Assembly: GCF_009649685.1 (NCBI RefSeq)
Contig: NZ_WJPK01000002.1
Coordinates: 846,202-910,201, forward strand
Length of the DNA: 64,000 bases
From: Flavobacteriaceae bacterium EG-1
Lineage (GTDB): Bacteria; Bacteroidota; Bacteroidia; Flavobacteriales; Flavobacteriaceae
Direction of reading: 5' to 3'
Shown piece after piece: positions 17,212 to 24,832 of this stretch; position 1 is the first letter of the stretch, and every line of letters begins with the position of its first letter. The notes beneath the pieces are model-generated. The model was not told where the DNA came from. It searched no databases and saw nothing but the letters and a program-made list of their open reading frames with translations. The translations under genes and the position numbers were made by a program.

Positions 17212-18900
17212 TTACCAAGGATTTGAAACACCTTGAACAATCCATGGACGAGAATAGGGACTATCATCTGGATCCGTTGAACCGTATGAAGTTTCTTCTA
17301 ACGAAGCAGCTCCAACACTATTATTTGCGCTATTATTATCAAGCTCATCACTTGGATAAATAAATCTTAAAGGCATTACATCTTCTCTTGCAAAAGGTCC
17401 AGCACTTAAATCTGGAAGACCGGTTCTTCTCCAGTCCATGTACGCTTCATCACCATTAAACATATTCGCAATCCATTTTTGTTCCATTACTATTTCTAAC
17501 GTGCCATCAAATACTACACCTGGATTGGTAATATAAGTTGCATAATCATCAGAAATACCCCATGCATCAAACGAAGCCTGTATACCAGCTAAATAGTTTC
17601 CTTCGGCATCAGATCCCCAACCTCTTATTGCAGCTTCTGCTTTTAAGAAGGATAATTCAGCAAATGAAAATAATCGAGATTTTAGAAGATTGCCTCCATC
17701 ATCTTTTTGATTAAATATTTCATTCATTCTAGAAACATAAGCATTTGTTCCTCCTCTAGAACCCTCTGCATTTAAATTGTATTCGTATGGGTCAATACTA
17801 CTTACAGCTACAGGTAAACCAACATAGACACTACTAGTATCAATTAACTTTTTGTCAGCTTGAACATCTGCTGCATATGTTGCTGGAGAGTATATAGCAT
17901 AATTGTTAGCCGCTAAAGTTTCTTCATTTATATATCTAATACCGTCTTCTTCTGCAATATCACCTCCACCAGGGACCTCAGCAGCAGGTACTACTTTAGT
18001 TGGTACTGCTACTGGTGCAAACCATACTGCTATTCTTGGGTCTTCCAACTCCTTCAACTTATCAGTGATTGTGGTACATGGTTTAACTCTATAAAAATCT
18101 GAAGCAGTACCAAATTGACCGCTGTTTGGCCATGATTGCGAATCAATTCCTCCTATGTAGCTCAATACTAGCTCATCATCAATTTCACTAATTAAAGGTT
18201 TTGCTAAAGTACTTGTTACACCGGCTTCTGCATATGCAGGAAGTTTTTCAGATAAACGCATGTAATAGCGCAATGCCAATGAATTTGCTAATTTTTGCCA
18301 TTTTGAAGCGTCACCACCATAAAATACATCTTGGTCTGCTATAACGCCTTCATAACTAGAGGCTCCTAAAAGTCCTGATGCAGTTTCTAAATCTGCAATA
18401 ATTCCCTTGTAAACTGTTTCTTGGGTGTCGTATGCAGGTCGTTCTCCTTCTAAATCATTTCCTTGTAACGCTTGAGTATAAGGTATATCACCATAATAAT
18501 CTGTTAGGTTACCAAATAGCATTGATTTTAGTATTAGCGTTACACCTTCATGAAAAGGTAAACCTAATTCAACAGCTCTCTCATAAGCTACTTTGTTTGT
18601 TCTTAATAAACCATAATTTGAATTCCAAATGGAACCTGTTTCCCAGTCGTAACGATTACTAGACCAAGAATCTTTTTGCGTGTATTGAGCTCCCGCACCT
18701 GTATCTCCTGCGTAACCTCTTGAGGTAGTACTTGTAGCTAAGCCAGTCATTACCGAACTTATTAAAAGGTTTGGATCAACCACACTAGACTCAACGCCAT
18801 TAGGGTTCTCGTTTATTTCAACAAGTCCATCATCACAAGAAACTATAACTAACAATGGAACAAATAGAAATAGTATTGCTATGTTTTTAACTAATTTCAT
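17212..18900 (-). CDS. SusD/RagB-like glycan-binding outer-membrane lipoprotein
   Basis: Surface glycan-binding lipoprotein that caps the SusC porin. The signal ends in LVIVSC (Cys about 22), followed by the NENPNG motif typical of the SusD-like_2 group. TPR-like helices are suggested by VTLILKSMLFGNLTDYYGDI, ALRYYMRLSEK and FLKAEAAIRGWG. The mature protein has a long loop-rich middle and ends in VSNPW. It starts 22 bases after the SusC stop, the usual order and spacing for a SusCD pair. Its partner and the downstream glycosidase define one polysaccharide-utilisation unit. The ligand cannot be inferred, as SusD sequences vary more than function-specific motifs allow. Confidence 0.93.
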   Translation of the reverse strand: MKLVKNIAILFLFVPLLVIVSCDDGLVEINENPNGVESSVVDPNLLISSVMTGLATSTTSRGYAGDTGAGAQYTQKDSWSSNRYDWETGSIWNSNYGLLRTNKVAYERAVELGLPFHEGVTLILKSMLFGNLTDYYGDIPYTQALQGNDLEGERPAYDTQETVYKGIIADLETASGLLGASSYEGVIADQDVFYGGDASKWQKLANSLALRYYMRLSEKLPAYAEAGVTSTLAKPLISEIDDELVLSYIGGIDSQSWPNSGQFGTASDFYRVKPCTTITDKLKELEDPRIAVWFAPVAVPTKVVPAAEVPGGGDIAEEDGIRYINEETLAANNYAIYSPATYAADVQADKKLIDTSSVYVGLPVAVSSIDPYEYNLNAEGSRGGTNAYVSRMNEIFNQKDDGGNLLKSRLFSFAELSFLKAEAAIRGWGSDAEGNYLAGIQASFDAWGISDDYATYITNPGVVFDGTLEIVMEQKWIANMFNGDEAYMDWRRTGLPDLSAGPFAREDVMPLRFIYPSDELDNNSANNSVGAASLEETSYGSTDPDDSPYSRPWIVQGVSNPW

Positions 18901-18922
18901 ATTCTTATTTTTTTAATTTTAT

Positions 18923-21900
18923 TTAGAAACTTGCGTTTAATTTAATACCTACAGGTATAGCCCAAGGCTGAATATTATACCTTTCAACACCCTGTGATAA
19001 ATTACCATTAGAATATTGAAAAGCAGATTCAGGATCAATATTAATTCCTGCTTTAGTCCATAATATGATGTTACGGCTAAATAAAGAAAGTGATAAATTT
19101 CGCATGGCTAATTTCTCAGCAATCTTGTTTGAGAATGTATAGCCAATAGATATTTGTCTAAGTTTTACATAATCTGCATCGAATGTTGCGTTTCTCGTAA
19201 AATCCCATCCATATTGGTCACCGTAGGTATGATATTGTGTACCTGGTCCACCAATGTTCTCTTGAGTAGCTATAAAGTTACCATCATCATCATAGGTGCC
19301 AATAACTCCGGGCACAAATACACCATCATTTAAATCATCGACAGGAAATCCACCGTATTCGGCAGTTGGTCCACCAACTACAGGGTAGAAATCTCCGTCA
19401 GGTGACAAAAAGTTATCAGCATTTTCCAGAATATAAGTTGGGATATCACCAACATCACTTAGGTCATATACCTTATCTAACCATCTTGTAGTTTGTAAAT
19501 CAGATTCTCCATAACGGTGAGTTTGAGATACAAATTGGCCGCCTTTTCTCCAATCAAAGTTCATCGATAAATTCCAATTTTTATATTGGATTGATGTTTG
19601 TAAGCCCATTTTAAAATCTGGGTTGTAGTTGCCAATTACCGCAGCAGCTCTTGTTCCATCATCATTAGATAAAGTTCTGTCGCTATTTTCCCAACCTTCA
19701 TCATCTAATAATGGCCACCCGTAATAAGGTGAATTCTCATCTTCTACTCGAATGAAATCTGCATCAACAATTTGGCCAACTTCTTCACCAACCCATGTGT
19801 AAGCTCCACCTCTCGCTTGACTCCAAAATCGCACATAGTCTGTACCTTCTGCTAATTCAGTAATAATAGTCTTATTCTGCGTATAGGTCACATTCATATT
19901 CCATCGTAAATCTTCACTGTCTATTAAAACACCACCTAAGCTAGCTTCAAAACCTTTGCTATTTAGGTTACCTGCGTTAAATAGTTTGCTGGTTGCTCCA
20001 GAAGAAATCGGTAAAGCCTTACTAAATATTTGATTTTCGTTGTCAGATTCGTAATATGTAAAATCCATACTTAAACGATTTTTGAAAAGTGACAAATCAA
20101 CACCATATTCTGTAGAAGTGTTCAATTCTGCTTTTATCTCATCATTTTTCAATGCTGCGTTCACTGCTAATTGTGATGCTGCACCCCAATCACCAGAATT
20201 GCTTAGAATGGCATACAAGTTATGTGGGCTAGTATCATTACCTGCCTGTGCCCAACCAACACGTAATTTAAATAAAGACACATTGTTACCCATATCAAAA
20301 ATGTTGTTTACTAGAATACTAGAAGAAATTGATGGATATAAGAAACTGTTTTCTGTTTCTGGTAATGTACTAGACCAGTCATTTCTTACGGTTGCATCTA
20401 TGTACACCATATCTTTGTAGCTTATGTTACCTAATGCATATAAGCTATTTACGCGCTCTTTTGATTGTGTTTCGTTATAATCTATATTGTCGGCAGCAAT
20501 GTTGGATAGTAAAAATAAATTTGGTACAATTAAACCAGAACCACCATTTTTTGTTTGTGTAGATACGTAACTACTATTTACGTTTCTAGTGTTTCCACCA
20601 CCTGATAAACTATAATCAAAATTTTCACCGATTTTATCTCTATAGGATAGTAAAAAATCTGCGTTGCTTTCAATACCATTGATGTTTACTAGACCATAAG
20701 CTCCGTTAATTTCTCTACTAAATCCGCTAGATATTTTTGTTTCTCTTTCTTCATGAGAATCATTGTATGCGTAACGCCCCATTAAAGAAAGCTTATCTGT
20801 GATTTGGTAATCAACTTGAATATTACCCATTAATCTTTTTCTTTCAAAGCCATTATTAATTTCATAGGCCATAAAATATGGGTTATTGTATTCGAAATCT
20901 GATGGGTCATCACCAAAATTATATGGTGCATTTTGACTCTGCCCTTCTACCAACCAATAATCTTCTAAATCACGAATGTCTATATGTGGGTTTATGTCAT
21001 AAACAGCTTGTAATGGATTGGCATTTCTATCAGTTGTTGATGGACGGTTATCTGCACCCGTAATTGTGTATTTTAAGCTAGATGTAATTTTTAAATCGTC
21101 AGTCACATCAAAAGCACTATTGATTCCAAAATTATGTCGGTGTAAATCTGAGTTTGGAATAAAACCTTCATGTTGCATATTCGTATAAGACATACGATAG
21201 TTCATACGGTCTGTATTATTCTCTACTGCAATTGTATTTGTTAATGTGTATGCAGATTCAAAAAAGTTCTTCGCATTATCAGCTCCTCTAGATATTAATG
21301 GAGTAGCAATGCCAACGCCACTTGCAATTTCTTCATCGGTATAAGGCCATTGTATAGCACTTAAACCTTTATCCAATTCTGGACCTACCCATCCCGATGA
21401 TGTTTCATCAATTTGAGTTGTATTTGGGTCGGGTCTACTACCATTAGCAAATAGGTTGCTTTTTTCTAAAAATTTATATGGAGTCTCATAAACATTACTA
21501 GAGCTAAACGAAACGCCTAAGCCTTTACCTTTTTTGCCCGATTTTGTAGTAATCATAATTACACCATTCGCACCTCTAGAACCATATAGTGCCGCGGCAC
21601 TCGGACCTTTTAAAACAGATACGTTTGCTATATCATCTGGGTTAACATCACCAATACCACCACCGTAATCTACTGCAATTCCACTACCAGTACTACCTAT
21701 ATTAGTAAGTCCACTGGTAAGTGGCACTCCATCAATTACATATAATGGTTGGTTATCTGTAGTTAAAGAAGAAGCACCACGAAGAATGACACTTACAGTA
21801 GACCCTGCTCCACCAGTTGAATTAATTTGAACACCGGCAACTCTACCGTTTAAACCATTAAGTGCATTTTCTTGAGTTACAGAAGTAATGTCGTCACCTT

Positions 21901-22282
21901 CAACCTCGGCAACTGAATAACCTAAAGACTTCTTTTCTCTAGAAATACCTAGTGCCGTAACAACTACCTCGTCTAACTTTTCAGAAGATTCTTCTAAAGC
22001 AACATTAATTGTAGATTGGTTGCCTACTGTTATTTCCTGCGTAGACATACCTAAGTATGAAAACACTAGTACAGATGTGTTGTCTGGCACTGTAATACTA
22101 TAGTTACCATCAAAATCTGAAGTTACTCCTGTAACTGTTCCTTTTACAATGACCGATACTCCCGGTAATAATTCACCGTTAGTGTCGCTAATTACTCCTT
22201 TTACATCTTGTTGGGCATAAATGTTTGCCATAAACAGACTGAATAAAAAGAAGGTTAAAAAATTTAGATTTCTTTTTTTCAT
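18923..22282 (-). CDS. SusC/RagA-type TonB-dependent outer-membrane transporter
   Basis: Outer-membrane porin that imports glycan fragments using TonB energy. The start at 22282 gives MKKRNLNFLT and a clean signal peptide ending in NIYAQ; an in-frame ATG 51 bases upstream would hide it. A carboxypeptidase-regulatory-like domain follows (VKGVISDTNGELLPGV), then the TonB box region DEVVVTALG near 110. The plug domain contains PLYVIDGVPL and LKGPSAAALYGSRGANGVI, and a 22-strand-type barrel ends in an aromatic C-terminus. The length of 1119 residues is normal. It is cotranscribed with SusD and divergent from a sodium symporter across a 535-base region with regulatory elements. It is clearly related to the second SusC at 49293. 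Confidence 0.95.
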   Translation of the reverse strand: MKKRNLNFLTFFLFSLFMANIYAQQDVKGVISDTNGELLPGVSVIVKGTVTGVTSDFDGNYSITVPDNTSVLVFSYLGMSTQEITVGNQSTINVALEESSEKLDEVVVTALGISREKKSLGYSVAEVEGDDITSVTQENALNGLNGRVAGVQINSTGGAGSTVSVILRGASSLTTDNQPLYVIDGVPLTSGLTNIGSTGSGIAVDYGGGIGDVNPDDIANVSVLKGPSAAALYGSRGANGVIMITTKSGKKGKGLGVSFSSSNVYETPYKFLEKSNLFANGSRPDPNTTQIDETSSGWVGPELDKGLSAIQWPYTDEEIASGVGIATPLISRGADNAKNFFESAYTLTNTIAVENNTDRMNYRMSYTNMQHEGFIPNSDLHRHNFGINSAFDVTDDLKITSSLKYTITGADNRPSTTDRNANPLQAVYDINPHIDIRDLEDYWLVEGQSQNAPYNFGDDPSDFEYNNPYFMAYEINNGFERKRLMGNIQVDYQITDKLSLMGRYAYNDSHEERETKISSGFSREINGAYGLVNINGIESNADFLLSYRDKIGENFDYSLSGGGNTRNVNSSYVSTQTKNGGSGLIVPNLFLLSNIAADNIDYNETQSKERVNSLYALGNISYKDMVYIDATVRNDWSSTLPETENSFLYPSISSSILVNNIFDMGNNVSLFKLRVGWAQAGNDTSPHNLYAILSNSGDWGAASQLAVNAALKNDEIKAELNTSTEYGVDLSLFKNRLSMDFTYYESDNENQIFSKALPISSGATSKLFNAGNLNSKGFEASLGGVLIDSEDLRWNMNVTYTQNKTIITELAEGTDYVRFWSQARGGAYTWVGEEVGQIVDADFIRVEDENSPYYGWPLLDDEGWENSDRTLSNDDGTRAAAVIGNYNPDFKMGLQTSIQYKNWNLSMNFDWRKGGQFVSQTHRYGESDLQTTRWLDKVYDLSDVGDIPTYILENADNFLSPDGDFYPVVGGPTAEYGGFPVDDLNDGVFVPGVIGTYDDDGNFIATQENIGGPGTQYHTYGDQYGWDFTRNATFDADYVKLRQISIGYTFSNKIAEKLAMRNLSLSLFSRNIILWTKAGINIDPESAFQYSNGNLSQGVERYNIQPWAIPVGIKLNASF

Positions 22283-22817
22283 AGTGTGATTTAGTTTTAT
22301 GAAATATTTGTTTGATAGGTTAGTTATGGACAAATCTATTCTAAAATATTTGTTAAAACATAATGTATATTGTTAGTTATATATAATATTTTACCCCAAT
22401 TTCTCTAATTGTTATATAATAATGATTTTAAGGTTAAAATAATGTTAGTTTTTGATAAAAAGCTATAATCTGCCTCTGAAGAACATGGCTTAATGTGCTA
22501 TTTTTATTGGCCTTAACTATATGAAGTCAATATTTCATTAGAATCAAGATTTAAAACACTAACAGGATTTAACTTTACCTATTATTATATATCCGCCTAA
22601 TAATGGTTGAAATAATAAGGTGTTTGATAAGTAGTAGTAATTTAAAATACGTTTATAGGAAGTTAACTTTATTCAAACCATAAATTTTGACCTTATTTAA
22701 GTTAAAATTGAAAAAAAACATATAGAAGGGTTTATTTATCATGTAAAGCCAATAAGATTTAATAAAACTATTAATGGTCATTAAACTTAATTTGTATATC
22801 AATTATAATCAAAAGAA
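22283..22817. promoter_or_regulatory. Divergent intergenic region between susC and a sodium symporter gene
   Basis: No gene seen in these 535 bases. On the minus strand TAGATTTG (22338-22331) fits the -7 box for susC, 49 bases before its ATG, without a clear -33 partner. On the plus strand TTAATTTG (22787-22794) is a plausible weak -7 box for the symporter, directly preceded by the inverted repeat TTAATG-GT-CATTAA (22771-22784). Two symmetric elements, TTTTAAGGTTAAAA (22427-22440) and TTTAAGTTAAA (22697-22707), resemble the AGGTTAAAATA motif found before other catabolic genes here. The assignments rest on pattern matching only. Confidence 0.5.
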
Positions 22818-24323
22818 ATGTTAGCAGGAATCGATTATTTTATTGTAATAGCCTATATCGTTGGTATGTTATTACTAGGTCTATATTTTAAAAAATTCGT
22901 TAGTAGTTCAGAAGATTATTTTCTAGGCGGAAGAAGTTTGCCGTTTTGGGCGATAGGAATGTCTATTGTGGTTTCCGATATAGGAGCTTTAGATTTTGTA
23001 GGGGTATCTGGTCAAGCATATCGATATGGTATTTCTGTAGGTAATTTTGATTGGGTAGGCTCTGTACCTGCAATGTTATTAGCAGCCTTTATTTTTATAC
23101 CTTATTTCTGGCGAGGTGGTATGTACACCATTCCGGAATATTTAGGGAGAAGATATAATAAGTCAGTTCGTACTATTGCTTCTGCTACTTGGATTTTGTT
23201 TTTCGCTTTGGACTTAGGAGTGCTTTTTTGGGCAAGTGCTGTTCTACTTAATGTTTTAATGGGTTGGCCCATTTGGATTTCTATTATTTCTACTGCTGGT
23301 GTTGTAGGCTTGTATACTTATTTTGGGGGTATTACGGCAGTGATTATGACAGATGTTGTTCAAATGGTAATAATGTTTATTGGTGGATTTGCCTTAGTTT
23401 TTCTTAGTCTTGATGCTGTTGGTGGTTGGGAGAATATGGTGGATAAAATAAGCACTATGGGTCCAGAATATCGAAGCCATTTTGATATTATTCAACCTGT
23501 TGATACAAAATCGCCCTTTCCCTGGACAGGAATATTATTTGGACTTACGTTTGTAATGTCTAATGCTTATATGATTGGGAATCAATCAATAGTTCAACGG
23601 TGTTTAACGGCTAAGAATGAATGGCATGCAAAAGCGAGCATGGTATTTGGTTCGGCTTTAAAAATGTTTATTCCAATATTAGTGTTGTTTCCAGGTTTAA
23701 TGGCAGTAGTTGTTCACCCAGATTTAGCTGACGGTGACCAAGCTTTACCGATGATGATTAAAAGTATATTACCACCAGGTTTAGTTGGTCTAATGTTTGC
23801 AGCTTTTTTCGCTGGTTTAATGTCTAGTGTAGATTCACTATTAAACTCTACAGCCACATTATTTACTAAAGATATTTATGAGCCTTTTATAAAACAAGAT
23901 GCAGATGATAAGCATTACTTAAAAGTAGGCCAAATTACAACTTTAGTACTGTTAATTATGGGAGTTGCTACAGCACCGATTAGTAGTGATTTTCCTGGTA
24001 TTTATGTGGCAATACAAACTTTTATGTCTTATTTTCAAGGTCCACTTTTTGCTATTCTATTACTAGGTATTTTTTGGAAACGTACCACTCAGTGGGGTGG
24101 ACTTTCAGCTCTAGTTATCGGAATTGGGTTTGCTATTTTACTCAATGTTTTCAAAGCAAATTTCTTTACTATTGAAGATCCATTTTTATATATTTCTTGG
24201 TGGTCTTTCTTGTTGGCCTTTATAATTAATGTAACGGTTAGTTTAGTGACTAAGAAACATACAGATGAAGAATTGAAAGGATTGGTTTTCAGTTCAAAAA
24301 TAATTACTAAAAATAAAAGCTAA
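22818..24323 (+). CDS. Sodium/solute symporter (SSS family)
   Basis: Inner-membrane sodium-coupled importer of sugars or sugar acids, 501 residues with about thirteen to fourteen hydrophobic helices. The N-terminal core carries SSEDYFLGGRSLPFWAIGMS, a hallmark of the family, and SSVDSLLNSTATLFTKDIY near 335-353 contains the conserved sodium-site serines. It is the first gene of a plus-strand operon with two tiny membrane proteins, a GH2 enzyme, an aminotransferase and a dehydrogenase. Since the GH2 enzyme lacks a signal peptide, this transporter may import oligosaccharides or disaccharides rather than only monosaccharides. That is inference. The substrate could be a sugar, uronate, sialic acid or polyol. 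Confidence 0.92.
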   Translation: MLAGIDYFIVIAYIVGMLLLGLYFKKFVSSSEDYFLGGRSLPFWAIGMSIVVSDIGALDFVGVSGQAYRYGISVGNFDWVGSVPAMLLAAFIFIPYFWRGGMYTIPEYLGRRYNKSVRTIASATWILFFALDLGVLFWASAVLLNVLMGWPIWISIISTAGVVGLYTYFGGITAVIMTDVVQMVIMFIGGFALVFLSLDAVGGWENMVDKISTMGPEYRSHFDIIQPVDTKSPFPWTGILFGLTFVMSNAYMIGNQSIVQRCLTAKNEWHAKASMVFGSALKMFIPILVLFPGLMAVVVHPDLADGDQALPMMIKSILPPGLVGLMFAAFFAGLMSSVDSLLNSTATLFTKDIYEPFIKQDADDKHYLKVGQITTLVLLIMGVATAPISSDFPGIYVAIQTFMSYFQGPLFAILLLGIFWKRTTQWGGLSALVIGIGFAILLNVFKANFFTIEDPFLYISWWSFLLAFIINVTVSLVTKKHTDEELKGLVFSSKIITKNKS

Positions 24324-24327
24324 GACT

Positions 24328-24543
24328 ATGTTGAATTTTGATTGGCTTTCCGGAGTATCAGCAGAAACAGCAAAAATGATATTTTTTGGCCTGTATATTT
24401 TAATAGGTGTACTCGTAATTATGTTACCCAATGATTATATCTACGAAGGAATAAAAAAAGAAGATCGCCATTGGTGGAACAATTTAAAAATTTGGTCCGT
24501 TGCAGTATTAAGTATTTTGGCTACTGTCTACTACCAATTTTAA
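24328..24543 (+). CDS. Small membrane protein paired with the symporter
   Basis: Seventy-one residues, starting 5 bases after the symporter stop. Two hydrophobic segments, roughly residues 14-33 and 50-68, are joined by a polar loop with KKEDRHWWNN. I recognise no family. The tight spacing and size recall small accessory proteins found next to some sodium symporters, so a role as a symporter subunit or stabiliser is plausible. It could also simply be an uncharacterised inner-membrane protein. Confidence 0.65.
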   Translation: MLNFDWLSGVSAETAKMIFFGLYILIGVLVIMLPNDYIYEGIKKEDRHWWNNLKIWSVAVLSILATVYYQF

Positions 24544-24594
24544 AATTGTAGGGATTATTACGATATAAATTAGAGAAGTTAAAGCATAGATATT

Positions 24595-24828
24595 ATGACT
24601 GAAATAGAACGTCTTTCAATAGTTAAATCGGCACAAATAAATCAAGCGTTAGGAGTGTTTATATTCATATTTGGCATTATAATTACCATTGCCATGGCAT
24701 TTACTGAAACTTTTGTTCAACAAATTACTGATTTGGTTGCTGGATTACTTTTAATGGGTATTGGTGGAGGAATGATGTGGAGAGCAAAAACCATTTTAAA
24801 GAAACACCAATCTAAAGAAGTTAATTAG
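24595..24828 (+). CDS. Small two-helix membrane protein
   Basis: Seventy-seven residues with hydrophobic segments at about 18-38 and 45-64 and a basic C-terminal tail (KTILKKHQSKE). It starts 51 bases after the previous small protein and ends 4 bases before the GH2 gene, so it is clearly within the operon. The glycine-rich second helix (LLLMGIGGGMMW) suggests helix packing. I recognise no family. Together with the preceding gene it forms a symporter-small-small arrangement that may be a functional unit. Confidence 0.65.
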   Translation: MTEIERLSIVKSAQINQALGVFIFIFGIIITIAMAFTETFVQQITDLVAGLLLMGIGGGMMWRAKTILKKHQSKEVN

Positions 24829-24832
24829 TGCT

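Noticed and set aside
22283-22333. Longer start of the first SusC
   Set aside because: The extra 17 residues precede a clean signal peptide that starts at 22282, and the predicted promoter box overlaps this stretch.
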